Of a stretch of DNA of 64,000 nucleotides, positions 31,949 through 46,900 are shown in pieces. The position numbers were made by a program, and so were the translations under genes. The notes below the pieces were generated by a model. That model saw only the letters and a list, made by a program, of their open reading frames with translations. It did no database searches and had not been told where the DNA came from. The stretch's first letter is position 1; each line of letters starts with the position of its first letter. This stretch comes from Ptiloglossa arizonensis (lineage: Eukaryota; Arthropoda; Insecta; Hymenoptera; Colletidae), in assembly GCF_051014685.1 (NCBI RefSeq), contig NW_027478595.1, positions 806,001-870,000 of the forward strand, in the 5' to 3' direction.

Positions 31949-33495
31949 ATATCGCATGACGTATAACATATAACGTATAACGTATAACGTATAACGTACA
32001 ACGTATAACGTATAACGTATAACGTATAACGTATAACGTATAACGTATAACGTATAACGTATAACGTATAACGTATAACGTATAACGTATAACGTATAAC
32101 GTATTGCGTATAGCGTATAACGTATAACGTATAACGTATAACGTACAACGTCTAACGTATAACGTATAACGTATAACGTATAACGTACAACGTATAACGT
32201 ATAACGTATAACGTATAACGTATAACGTATAACGTATAACGTATAACGTATATCGTATAACGTATAACGTATATCGTATAACTTACAACGTTTAACGTAT
32301 AACGTATAACGTATAACGTATAACGTATAACGTATAACGTATAACGTAAAACGTACAACGTATAACGTATAACGTATATCCTATAACGCATAACGTATAA
32401 CGTATAACGTATAACGTACAACGTATAACGTATAACGTATAACGTATAACGTATAACGTAAAACGTATAACGTAAAACGTATAACGTATAACGTATAACG
32501 TATAACGTATAACGTATAACGTAAAACGTATAACGTAAAACGTATAACGTATAACGTATAACGTATAACGTATAACGTATAACGTATAACGTATAACGTA
32601 TAACGTATAACGTAAAACGTATAACGTATAACGTATAACGTATAACGTATAACGTATAACGTATAACGTATAACGTATAACGTATAACGAACAACGTTTA
32701 ACGTATACCGTATAACGAATAACGTATAACGTATATCGCATGACGTATAACATATAACGTATAACGTATAACGTATAACGTACAACGTATAACGTATAAC
32801 GTATATCCTATAACGCATAGCGTATAACGTATAACGTATAACGTATAACGTATAACGTATAACGTATAACGTATAACGTATAACGTATAACGTATATCGT
32901 ATAACGTATCACGTACAACGTTTAACGTATAACGTATAACGTATAACGTATAACGTGTAACGTATAACGTATAACGTATAACGTATAACGTATAACGTAT
33001 AACCTATAACGTATAACGTATAACGTATAACGTATACAGTATAACGTATAACGTATAACGTGTAACGTATAACGTATATCGTATAACGTATAACGTACAA
33101 CGTTTAACGTATAACGTATAACGTAGAACGTATAACGTATAACGTATAACGTATAACGTATAACGTATAACGTATAACGTATAACGTATAACGTATAACG
33201 TATAGCGTGTAACGTATAACGTATATCGTATAACGTATAACGTACAACGTTTAACGTATAACGTATAACGTATAACGTATAACGTATAACGTATAACGTA
33301 TAACGTATATCGTACAACGTTCAACGTATAACGTATAATGTACAACGTATAACGTATAACGTATAACGTATAAGGTATAACGTATAACGTATAACGTATA
33401 ACGTATAACGTACAACGTTTAACGTATACTGTATAACGTAGAACGTATAACGTACAACGTATAACGTATAACGTATAACGTACAACGTACAACGT
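31949..33495 (+). repeat. Block E, long copy 2
   Basis: Partner of 29107-30667. Anchors are A4T+T7C at 31949 and 32733, an A3T+A4G unit at 32103 where copy 1 has plain A4G, A1C at 32152, T2A at 32348, A3C at 32908 and paired T2C at 33482/33489. After 33495 the copies diverge: this one continues into an A4T+G6C unit that copy 1 lacks. Confidence 0.82.
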
Positions 33496-35693
33496 ATAAC
33501 GTATAACGTATATCCTATAACGCATAACGTATAAGGTATAACGTATAACGTATAACGTATAACGTATAACGTATAACGTATAACGTATAACGTATAACGT
33601 ATAACGTATGTCGTATAACGTATTACGTATAACGTATAACGTATAACGTATAACGTATAACGTATAACGTATAACGTATAACGTATAACGTATAACGTAT
33701 AACGTATAACGTATAACGTATAACGTATAACGTATAACGTATAACGTATAACGTATAACGTATAACGTATAACGTATAACGTACAACGTATAACGTACAA
33801 CGTATAACGTATAACGTATATCCTATAACGCATAACGTATAACGCATAACGTATAACGTATAACGTATAACGTATAACGTATAACGTATAACGTATAAGG
33901 TATAACGTATAACGTATAACGTATAACGTATACAGTATAACGTATAACGTATAACGTGTAACGTATAACGTATAACGTATAACGTATAACGTATAACGTA
34001 TAACGTATAACGTATAACGTATAACGTATAACGTATAACGTATAACGTATAACGTATAACGTATAACGTATAACGTATAACGTATAACGTATAACGTATA
34101 ACGTATAACGTATAACGTATAACGTATAACGTATAACGTATAACGTATAACGTACAACGTATAACGTATAACGTATAACGTATAACGTATAACGTATAAC
34201 GTATAACGTATAACGTATAACGTATAACGTATAACGTATAACGTATAACGTATAGCGTATAGCGTATAGCGTATAACGTATAACGTATAACGTATAACGT
34301 ACAACGTCTAACGTACAACGTATAACGTATAACGTATAACGTACAACGTATAACGTATAACGTATAACGTATAACGTATAACGTATAACGTATAACGTAT
34401 AACGTATAACGTATAACGTATAACGTATATCGTATAACGTATAACGTACAACGTTTAACGTATAACGTATAACGTATAACGTATAACGTATAACGTATAA
34501 CGTAAAACGTACAACGTATAACGTATAACGTATATCCTATAACGCATAACGTATAACGTATTACGTATAACGTACAACGTATAACGTATAACGTATAACG
34601 TATAACGTATAACGCAAAACGTATAACGTAAAACGTATAACGTATAACGTATAACGTATAACGTATAACGTATAACGTATAACGTATAACGTATAACGTA
34701 TAACGTATAACGTATAACGTATAACGTATAACGTATAACGTATAACGTATAACGTATAACGTATAACGTATAACGTATAACGTATAACGTATAACGCATA
34801 ACGTATAACGTATAACGTATAACGTATAACGTATAACGTATAACGTATAACGTATATCGTATAACGTATAACGTACAACGTTTAACGTATAACGTATAAC
34901 GTATAACGTATAACGTATAACGTATAACGTAAAACGTACAACGTATAACGTATAACGTATATCCTATAACGCATAACGTATAACGTATAACGTATAACGT
35001 ACAACGTATAACGTATAACGTATAACGAATAACGTATAACGTAAAACGTATAACGTAAAACGTATAACGTATAACGTATAACGTATAACGTATAACGTAT
35101 AACGTATAACGTATAACGTATAACGTATAACGTATAACGTATAACGTATAACGTATAACGTATAACGTATAACGTATAACGTATAACGTATAACGTATAA
35201 CGTATAACGTATAACGTATAACGCATAACGTATAACGTATAACGTATAACGTATAACGTATAACGTATAACGTACAACGTTTAACGTATAACGTATAACG
35301 TAGAACGTATAACGTATAACGTATAACGTATAACGTATAACGTATGACGTATAACGTATAACGTATAACGTATGACGTATAACGTATAACGTATAACGTA
35401 TAACGTATAACGTATACAGTATAACGTATAACGTATAACGTGTAACGTATAACGTATATCGTATAACGTATAACGTACAACGTTTAACGTATAACGTATA
35501 ACGTAGAACGTATAACGTATAACGTATAACGTATAACGTATGACGTATAACGTATAACGTATAACGTATAACGTATAACGTATAACGTATAACGTATAAC
35601 GCATAACGAATAACGTATAACGTATATCGCATGACGTATAACATATAACGTATAACGTATAACGTATAACGTACAACGTATAACGTATAACGT
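33496..35693 (+). repeat. Mosaic satellite region, no gene
   Basis: Satellite only. T2A units occur near 34503, 34636, 34928 and 35043-35057. The variant order from about 34455 to 35480 resembles that from about 42477 onward, an offset near 8,022 bases (1,146 units), but the match is interrupted and I did not fix its limits. Confidence 0.7.
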
Positions 35694-36960
35694 ATATCCT
35701 ATAACGCATAACGTATAACGCATAACGTATAACGTATAACGTATAACGTATATCGTACAACGTTCAACGTATAACGTATAATGTACAACGTATAACGTAT
35801 AACGTATAACGTATAAGGTATAACGTATAACGTATAACGTATAACGTATAACGTATAACGTATAACGTATAACGTACAACGTATAACGTATAACGTATAT
35901 CCTATAACGCATAACGTATAACGTATAACGTATAACGTATAACGTATAACGTATAACGTATAACGTATAACGTATAACGTATAACGTATAACGTATAACG
36001 TATAACGTATAACGTATAACGTATAACGTATAACGTATAACGTATAACGTATAACGTATAACGTATAACGTATAACGTATAACGTATAACGTACAACGTT
36101 TAACGTATAACGTATAACGTAGAACGTATAACGTATAACGTATAACGTATAACGTATGACGTATAACGTATAACGTACAACGTTTAACGTATACTGTATA
36201 ACGTAGAACGTATAACGTACAACGTATAACGTATAACGTATAACGTACAACGTACAACGTATAACGTATAACGTATATCCTATAACGCATAACGTATAAG
36301 GTATAACGTATAACGTATAACGTATAACGTATAACGTATAACGTATAACGTATAACGTATAACGTATGTCGTATAACGTATTACGTATAACGTATAACGT
36401 ATAACGTATAACGTATAACGTATAACGTATAACGTATAACGTATAACGTATAACGTATAACGTATAACGTATAACGTATAACGTATAACGTATAACGTAT
36501 AACGTATAACGTATAACGTATAACGTATAACGTATAACGTATAACGTATAACGTACAACGTATAACGTACAACGTATAACGTATAACGTATATCCTATAA
36601 CGCATAACGTATAACGCATAACGTATAACGTATAACGTATAACGTATAACGTATAACGTATAACGTATAACGTATAACGTATAACGTATAACGTATAACG
36701 TATAACGTATACAGTATAACGTATAACGTATAACGTGTAACGTATAACGTATAACGTATAACGTATAACGTATAACGTATAACGTATAACGTATAACGTA
36801 TAACGTATAACGTATAACGTATAACGTATAACGTATAACGTATAACGTATAACGTATAACGTATAACGTATAACGTATAACGTATAACGTATAACGTATA
36901 ACGTATAACGTACAACGTATAACGTATAACGTATAACGTATAACGTATATCCTATAACGC
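35694..36960 (+). repeat. Block G, copy 1
   Basis: It recurs at 38116-39403. Matching A4T+G6C units lie at 35694 and 38116 (offset 2,422), 36275 and 38676 (2,401), 36590 and 39033 (2,443), and 36947 and 39390 (2,443). A1T+T2C units at 35764 and 38186 also pair. The offset changes in whole units. Confidence 0.78.
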
Positions 36961-38115
36961 ATAACGTATAACGTATAACGTATAACGTATAACGTATAAC
37001 GTATAACGTATAACGTATAACGTATAACGTATAACGTATAACGTATAACGTATAACGTATAACGTATACAGTATAACGTATAACGTATAACGTGTAACGT
37101 ATAACGTATAACGTATAACGTATAACGTATAACGTATAACGTATAACGTATAACGTATAACGTATAACGTATAACGTATAACGTATGGCGTATAACGTAT
37201 AACGTTTAACGTATACCGTATAACGAATAACGTATAACGTATATCGCATGACGTATAACATATAACGTATAACGTATAACGTATAACGTACAACGTATAA
37301 CGTACAACGTATAACGTATAACGTATATCCTATAACGCATAACGTATAACGTATAACGTATAACGTACAACGTATAACGTATAACGTATAACGTATAACG
37401 TATAACGTATAACGTATAACGTATAACGTATAACGTATAACGTATATCCTATAACGCATAACGTATAACGTATAACGTATAACGTATAACGTATAACGTA
37501 TAACGTATAACGTATAACGTATAACGTATAACGTATAACGTATGGCGTATAACGTATAACGTTTAACGTATACCGTATAACGAATAACGTATAACGTATA
37601 TCGCATGACGTATAACATATAACGTATAACGTATAACGTATAACGTATAACGTATAACGTATAACGTATAACGTATACAGTATAACGTATAACGTATAAC
37701 GTGTAACGTATAACGTATAACGTATAACGTATAACGTATAACGTATAACGTATAACGTATAACGTATAACGTTTAACGTATAACGTATAACGTATGGCGT
37801 ATAACGTATAACGTTTAACGTATACCGTATAACGAATAACGTATAACGTATATCGTATAACGTATAACGTACAACGTTTAACGTCTAACGTATAACGTAG
37901 AACGTATAACGTATAACGTATAACGTATAACGTATGACGTATAACGTATAACGTATAACGTATGGCGTATAACGTATAACGTATAACGTATAACGTCCAA
38001 CGTATAACGTATAACGTATAACGCATAACGAATAACGTATAACGTATATCGCATGACGTATAACATATAACGTATAACGTATAACGTATAACGTACAACG
38101 TATAACGTATAACGT

Positions 38116-39403
38116 ATATCCTATAACGCATAACGTATAACGCATAACGTATAACGTATAACGTATAACGTATATCGTACAACGTTCAACGTATAACGTA
38201 TAATGTACAACGTATAACGTATAACGTATAACGTATAAGGTATAACGTATAACGTATAACGTATAACGTATAACGTATAACGTATAACGTATAACGTACA
38301 ACGTATAACGTATAACGTATATCCTATAACGCATAACGTATAACGTATAACGTATAACGTATAACGTATAACGTATAACGTATAACGTATAACGTATAAC
38401 GTATAACGTATAACGTATAACGTATAACGTATAACGTATAACGTATAACGTATAACGTATAACGTATAACGTATAACGTATAACGTATAACGTACAACGT
38501 TTAACGTATAACGTATAACGTAGAACGTATAACGTATAACGTATAACGTATAACGTATGACGTATAACGTATAACGTACAACGTTTAACGTATACTGTAT
38601 AACGTAGAACGTATAACGTACAACGTATAACGTATAACGTATAACGTACAACGTACAACGTATAACGTATAACGTATATCCTATAACGCATAACGTATAA
38701 GGTATAACGTATAACGTATAACGTATAACGTATAACGTATAACGTATAACGTATAACGTATAACGTATAACGTATGTCGTATAACGTATTACGTATAACG
38801 TATAACGTATAACGTATAACGTATAACGTATAACGTATAACGTATAACGTATAACGTATAACGTATAACGTATAACGTATAACGTATAACGTATAACGTA
38901 TAACGTATAACGTATAACGTATGACGTATAACGTATAACGTATAACGTATAACGTATAACGTATAACGTATAACGTATAACGTATAACGTACAACGTATA
39001 ACGTACAACGTATAACGTATAACGTATAACGTATATCCTATAACGCATAACGTATAACGCATAACGTATAACGTATAACGTATAACGTATAACGTATAAC
39101 GTATAACGTATAACGTATAACGTATAACGTATAACGTATAACGTATAACGTATACAGTATAACGTATAACGTATAACGTGTAACGTATAACGTATAACGT
39201 ATAACGTATAACGTATAACGTATAACGTATAACGTATAACGTATAACGTATAACGTATAACGTATAACGTATAACGTATAACGTATAACGTATAACGTAT
39301 AACGTATAACGTATAACGTATAACGTATAACGTATAACGTATAACGTATAACGTACAACGTATAACGTATAACGTATAACGTATAACGTATATCCTATAA
39401 CGC
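38116..39403 (+). repeat. Block G, copy 2
   Basis: Partner of 35694-36960. From 38655 onward this stretch is also part of the 1,939-base tandem duplication B, so block G was copied before duplication B arose, or the two events overlap. Confidence 0.75.
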
Positions 39404-40593
39404 ATAACGTATAACGTATAACGTATAACGTATAACGTATAACGTATAACGTATAACGTATAACGTATAACGTATAACGTATAACGTATAACGTATAACG
39501 TATAACGTATAACGTATAACGTATAACGTATAACGTATAACGTATAACGTACAACGTATAACGTACAACGTATAACGTATAACGTATATCCTATAACGCA
39601 TAACGTATAACGCATAACGTATAACGTATAACGTATAACGTATAACGTATAACGTATAACGTATAACGTATAACGTATAACGTATAACGTATAACGTATA
39701 ACGTATAACGTATAACGTATACAGTATAACGTATAACGTATAACGTGTAACGTATAACGTATAACGTATAACGTATAACGTATAACGTATAACGTATAAC
39801 GTATAACGTATAACGTATAACGTATAACGTATAACGTATAACGTATAACGTATAACGTATAACGTATAACGTATAACGTATAACGTATAACGTATAACGT
39901 ACAACGTATAACGTATAACGTATAACGTATAACGTATATCCTATAACGCATAACGTATAACGTATAACGTATAACGTATAACGTATAACGTATAACGTAT
40001 AACGTATAACGTATAACGTATAACGTATAACGTATAACGTATAACGTATAACGTATAACGTATAACGTATAACGTATACAGTATAACGTATAACGTATAA
40101 CGTGTAACGTATAACGTATAACGTATAACGTATAACGTATAACGTATAACGTATAACGTATAACGTATAACGTATAACGTATAACGTATAACGTATGGCG
40201 TATAACGTATAACGTTTAACGTATACCGTATAACGAATAACGTATAACGTATATCGCATGACGTATAACGTATAACGTATAACGTATAACGTATAACGTA
40301 TAACGTATAACGTATAACGTGTAACGTATAACGTATAACGTATAGCGTATAGCGTATAACGTATAACGTATAACGTATAACGTACAACGTCTAACGTATA
40401 ACGTATAACGTATAACGTATAACGTACAACGTATAACGTATAACGTATAACGTATAACGTATAACGTATAACGTATAACGTATAACGTATAACGTATAAC
40501 GTATAACGTATATCGTATAACGTATAACGTACAACGTTTAACGTATAACGTATAACGTATAACGTATAACGTATAACGTATAACGTAAAACGT
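38655..40593 (+). repeat. Tandem duplication B, copy 1 (1,939 bases)
   Basis: The period is 277 units. Anchors shared with copy 2 include T2C at 38655, A4T+G6C at 38676, A3G at 38921, and A4T+T7C at 40251 in the form that lacks the usual G6A unit after the A3G unit. The unit just before the left edge differs (T2C at 38648, T2A at 40587). No difference between the copies was noticed in the stretches compared. Confidence 0.9.
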
Positions 40594-42532
40594 ACAACGT
40601 ATAACGTATAACGTATATCCTATAACGCATAACGTATAAGGTATAACGTATAACGTATAACGTATAACGTATAACGTATAACGTATAACGTATAACGTAT
40701 AACGTATAACGTATGTCGTATAACGTATTACGTATAACGTATAACGTATAACGTATAACGTATAACGTATAACGTATAACGTATAACGTATAACGTATAA
40801 CGTATAACGTATAACGTATAACGTATAACGTATAACGTATAACGTATAACGTATAACGTATGACGTATAACGTATAACGTATAACGTATAACGTATAACG
40901 TATAACGTATAACGTATAACGTATAACGTACAACGTATAACGTACAACGTATAACGTATAACGTATAACGTATATCCTATAACGCATAACGTATAACGCA
41001 TAACGTATAACGTATAACGTATAACGTATAACGTATAACGTATAACGTATAACGTATAACGTATAACGTATAACGTATAACGTATAACGTATACAGTATA
41101 ACGTATAACGTATAACGTGTAACGTATAACGTATAACGTATAACGTATAACGTATAACGTATAACGTATAACGTATAACGTATAACGTATAACGTATAAC
41201 GTATAACGTATAACGTATAACGTATAACGTATAACGTATAACGTATAACGTATAACGTATAACGTATAACGTATAACGTATAACGTATAACGTACAACGT
41301 ATAACGTATAACGTATAACGTATAACGTATATCCTATAACGCATAACGTATAACGTATAACGTATAACGTATAACGTATAACGTATAACGTATAACGTAT
41401 AACGTATAACGTATAACGTATAACGTATAACGTATAACGTATAACGTATAACGTATAACGTATAACGTATAACGTATAACGTATAACGTACAACGTATAA
41501 CGTACAACGTATAACGTATAACGTATATCCTATAACGCATAACGTATAACGCATAACGTATAACGTATAACGTATAACGTATAACGTATAACGTATAACG
41601 TATAACGTATAACGTATAACGTATAACGTATAACGTATAACGTATAACGTATAACGTATACAGTATAACGTATAACGTATAACGTGTAACGTATAACGTA
41701 TAACGTATAACGTATAACGTATAACGTATAACGTATAACGTATAACGTATAACGTATAACGTATAACGTATAACGTATAACGTATAACGTATAACGTATA
41801 ACGTATAACGTATAACGTATAACGTATAACGTATAACGTACAACGTATAACGTATAACGTATAACGTATAACGTATATCCTATAACGCATAACGTATAAC
41901 GTATAACGTATAACGTATAACGTATAACGTATAACGTATAACGTATAACGTATAACGTATAACGTATAACGTATAACGTATAACGTATAACGTATAACGT
42001 ATAACGTATAACGTATACAGTATAACGTATAACGTATAACGTGTAACGTATAACGTATAACGTATAACGTATAACGTATAACGTATAACGTATAACGTAT
42101 AACGTATAACGTATAACGTATAACGTATAACGTATGGCGTATAACGTATAACGTTTAACGTATACCGTATAACGAATAACGTATAACGTATATCGCATGA
42201 CGTATAACGTATAACGTATAACGTATAACGTATAACGTATAACGTATAACGTATAACGTGTAACGTATAACGTATAACGTATAGCGTATAGCGTATAACG
42301 TATAACGTATAACGTATAACGTACAACGTCTAACGTATAACGTATAACGTATAACGTATAACGTACAACGTATAACGTATAACGTATAACGTATAACGTA
42401 TAACGTATAACGTATAACGTATAACGTATAACGTATAACGTATAACGTATATCGTATAACGTATAACGTACAACGTTTAACGTATAACGTATAACGTATA
42501 ACGTATAACGTATAACGTATAACGTAAAACGT
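40594..42532 (+). repeat. Tandem duplication B, copy 2 (1,939 bases)
   Basis: It directly abuts copy 1, with anchors at 40594, 40615, 40860 and 42190. The match continues as the start of a third period to about 42567 (T2C at 42533, A4T+G6C at 42554) and ends where copy 1 and copy 2 have a C5G unit (40636) that is absent further right. The apparent lack of differences suggests this is among the youngest events in the window. Confidence 0.9.
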
Positions 42533-43785
42533 ACAACGTATAACGTATAACGTATATCCTATAACGCATAACGTATAACGTATAACGTATAACGTACAAC
42601 GTATAACGTATAACGTATAACGTATAACGTATAACGTAAAACGTATAACGTAAAACGTATAACGTATAACGTATAACGTATAACGTATAACGTATAACGT
42701 ATAACGTATAACGTATAACGTATAACGTATAACGTATAACGTATAACGTATAACGTATAACGTATAACGTATAACGTATAACGTATAACGTATAACGTAT
42801 AACGTATAACGTATAACGTATAACGCATAACATATAACGTATAACGTATAACGTATAACGTATAACGTATAACGTACAACGTTTAACGTATAACGTATAA
42901 CGTAGAACGTATAACGTATAACGTATAACGTATAACGTATAACGTATGACGTATAACGTATAACTTATAACGTATGACGTATAACGTATAACGTATAACG
43001 TATAACGTATAACGTATACAGTATAACGTATAACGTATAACGTGTAACGTATAACGTATATCGTATAACGTATAACGTACAACGTTCAACGTATAACGTA
43101 TAACGTAGAACGTATAACGTATAACGTATAACGTATAAGGTATGACGTATAACGTATAACGTATAACGTATAACGTATAACGTATGACCTATAACGTATA
43201 ACGTATAACGTAGAACGTATAACGTACAACGTATAACGTATAAGGTACAACGTATAACGTATAACGTATATCCTATAACGCGTAACGTATAACGTATAAC
43301 GTGAAACGTATAACGTATAACGTATAACGTATAACGTATAACGAATAACGTATAACGTATAACGTATAACGTACAACGTTTAACGTATAACGTATAACGT
43401 AGAACGTATAACGTATAACGTATAACGTATAACGTATGACGTATAACGTATAACGTATAACGTATAACGTATAACGTATAACGTATAACGTATAACGTAT
43501 GGCGTATAACGTATAACGTATAACGTATAACGTACAACGTTTAACGTATACCGTATAACGAATAACGTATAACGTATATCGCATGACGTATAACATATAA
43601 CGTATAACGTATAACGTATAACGTACAACGTATAACGTATAACGTTTATCCTATAACGCATAGCGTATAACATATAACGTATAACGTATAACGTATAACG
43701 TATAACGTATAACGTATAACGTATAACGTATAACGTATAACGTATAACGTATAACGTATAACGTAGAACGTATAACGTATAACGT
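42533..43785 (+). repeat. Mosaic satellite region, no gene
   Basis: Satellite only. It contains the rare GAAACGT unit at 43303 in the same setting as 27700 and 28071, and the A4T+T7C marker at 43576. It ends at the first register change. Confidence 0.8.
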
Positions 43786-43790
43786 ATTAT
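43786..43790 (+). other. 5-base unit ATTAT: first register shift
   Basis: A unit of five bases stands where seven are expected. It equals an A3T unit with its CG removed. Unit starts move from 1 to 6 modulo 7. The minus-strand frames that cross it lose their heptad register here. Confidence 0.92.
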
Positions 43791-43930
43791 ATAACGTATA
43801 ACGTATAACGTACAACGTTTAACGTATAACGTATAACGTATAACGTATAACGTATAACGTATAACGTATAACGTACAACGTATAACGTATAACGTATATC
43901 CTATAACACATAACGTATAATGTATAACGT
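43791..43930 (+). repeat. 20 units between the first two register shifts
   Basis: The 140 bases are 20 full units at phase 6 modulo 7. They include a T2C/A1T pair near 43811 and an A4T+G6C unit followed by a unit with T7 changed and G6A. Confidence 0.8.
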
Positions 43931-43935
43931 ATAAT
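43931..43935 (+). other. 5-base unit ATAAT: second register shift
   Basis: This is the canonical unit with its CG removed. Unit starts move from 6 to 4 modulo 7. It lies 145 bases after the first such loss and is the same kind of event. Confidence 0.92.
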
Positions 43936-46900
43936 ATAACGTATAACGTATAACGTATAACGTATAACGTATAACGTATAACGTATAACATATAACGTAT
44001 AACGTATAACGTATAACGTATAACGTATAACGTTTAACGTATAACGTATAACGTATATCGTATAACGTATAACGTATAACGTTTAACGTATAGCGTATAA
44101 CGTATAACGTATAACGTATAACGTATAACGTATAACGTACAACGTATAACATATAACGTATATCCTATAACGCATAACGTATAACGTATAACGTATAACG
44201 TATAACGTATAACGTATAACGTATAACGTATAACGTATAACGTATAACGTATAACGTATAACGTATAACGTATAACGTATAACGTATAACGTATAACGTA
44301 TAACGTATAACGTATAACGTATAACGTATAACGTATAACGTATAACGTATAACGTATGGCGTATAACGTATAACGTATAACGTATAACGTCCAACGTATA
44401 ACGTATAACGTATAACGCATAACGAATAACGTATAACGTATATCGCATGACGTATAACATATAACGTATAACGTATAACGTATAACGTACAACGTATAAC
44501 GTATAACGTATATCCTATAACGCATAACGTATAACGCATAACGTATAACGTATAACGTATAACGTATAACGTATAACGTATAACGTATAACGTATGACGT
44601 ATAACGTATAACGTATAACGTATAACGTATAACGTATAACGTATAACGTATAACGTATAACGTATAACGTATAACGTATAACGTATAACGTATAACGTAT
44701 AACGTATAACGTATAACGTATAACGTATAACGTATAACGTATAACGTATGGCGTATAACGTATAACGTATAACGTATAACGTCCAACGTATGACGTATAA
44801 CGTATAACGTATAACGTATAACGTATAACGTATACAGTATAACGTATAACGTATAACGTGTAACGTATAACGTATATCGTATAACGTATAACGTACAACG
44901 TTTAACGTATAACGTATAGCGTAGAACGTATAACGTATAACGTATAACGTATAACGTATAACGTATAACGTATAACGTATAACGTATAACGTATAACGTA
45001 TAACGTATAACGTATAGCGTGTAACGTATAACGTATATCGTATAACGTATAACGTACAACGTTTAACGTATAACGTATAACGTATAACGTATAACGTATA
45101 ACGTATAACGTATATCGTACAACGTTCAACGTATAACGTATAATGTACAACGTATAACGTATAACGTATAACGTATAAGGTATAACGTATAACGTATAAC
45201 GTATAACGTATAACGTATAACGTATAACGTATAACGTATAACGTACAACGTATAACGTATAACGTATATCCTATAACGCATAACGTATAACGTATAACGT
45301 ATAACGTATAACGTATAACGTATAACGTATAACGTATAACGTATAACGTATAACGTATAACGTATAACGTATAACGTACAACGTATAACGTATAACGTAT
45401 AACGTATAACGTATATCCTATAACGCATAACGTATAACGTATAACGTATAACGTATAACGTATAACGTATAACGTATAACGTATAACGTATAACGTATAA
45501 CGTATAACGTATAACGTATAACGTATACAGTATAACGTTTAACGTATAACGTGTAACGTATAACGTATAACGTATAACGTATAACGTATAACGTATAACG
45601 TATAACGTATAACGTATAACGTATAACGTATAACGTATAACGTATAACGTATGGCGTATAACGTATAACGTATAACGTATAACGTCCAACGTATAACGTA
45701 TAACGTATAACGTATAACGTATAACGTACAACGTTTAACGTATACCGTATAACGAATAACGTATAACGTATATCGCATGACGTATAACATATAACGTATA
45801 ACGTATAACGTATAACGTACAACGTATAACGTATAACGTATAACGTATAACGTATAACGTATAACGTATAACGTATAACGTATAACGTATAACGTATAAC
45901 GTATAACGTGTAACGTATTGCGTATAGCGTATAACGTATAACGTATAACGTATAACGTACAACGTCTAACGTATAACGTATAACGTATAACGTATAACGT
46001 ACAACGTATAACGTATAACGTATAACGTATAACGTATAACGTATAACGTATAACGTATAACGTATAACGTATAACGTATAACGTATAACGTATATCGTAT
46101 AACGTATAACGTACAACGTTTAACGTACAACGTATAACGTATAACGTATAACGTATAACGTATAACGTATAACGTATAACGTAAAACGTACAACGTATAA
46201 CGTATAACGTATATCCTATAACGCATAACGTATAACGTATAACGTATAACGTATAACGTATAACGTATAACGTATAACGTATAACGTAAAACGTATAACG
46301 TAAAACGTATAACGTATAACGTATAACGTATAACGTATAACGTATAACGTATAACGTATAACGTATAACGTATAACGTATAACGTATAACGTATAACGTA
46401 TAACGTATAACGTATAACGTATAACGTATAACGTATAACGTATAACGTATAACGTATAACGTATAACGTATAACGTATAACGTATAACGTATAGCGTATA
46501 ACGTATAACGTATAACGTATAACGTATAACGCATAACGTATAACGTATAACGTATAACGTATAAGGTATAACGTATAACGTACAACGTTTAACGTATAAC
46601 GTATAACGTAGAACGTATAACGTATAACGTATAACGTATAACGTATAACGTATAACGTATAACGTATGACGTATAACGTATAACGTATAACGTATGACGT
46701 ATAACGTATAACGTATAACGTATAACGTATAACGTATACAGTATAACGTATAACGTATAACGTGTAACGTATAACGTATATCGTATAACGTATAACGTAC
46801 AACGTTTAACGTATAACGTATAACGTAGAACGTATAACGTATACAGTATAACGTATAACGTATAACGTATAACGTACAACGTATAACGTATAACGTTTAT

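Larger units (their letters stand above)
1..43785 (+). repeat. Register-perfect segment of 6,255 units
   Basis: Unit starts fall at positions equal to 1 modulo 7 wherever I checked (for example 1023, 21001, 30003, 35281, 39964, 43744). 43,785 bases are therefore exactly 6,255 units with no net insertion or deletion other than whole units. All duplications inside this segment also have offsets that are multiples of 7. Variation here is by substitution and by gain or loss of whole units. Confidence 0.9.

Noticed and set aside
35699..38182. 827-residue open frame on the minus strand, the longest of many
   Set aside because: It is only the heptapeptide Y-V-I-R-Y-T-L repeated, starts at a TTG made by a T2C unit, and ends at a stop made by a variant unit. 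Overlapping frames give the same peptide. Length here reflects spacing of variant units, not coding.
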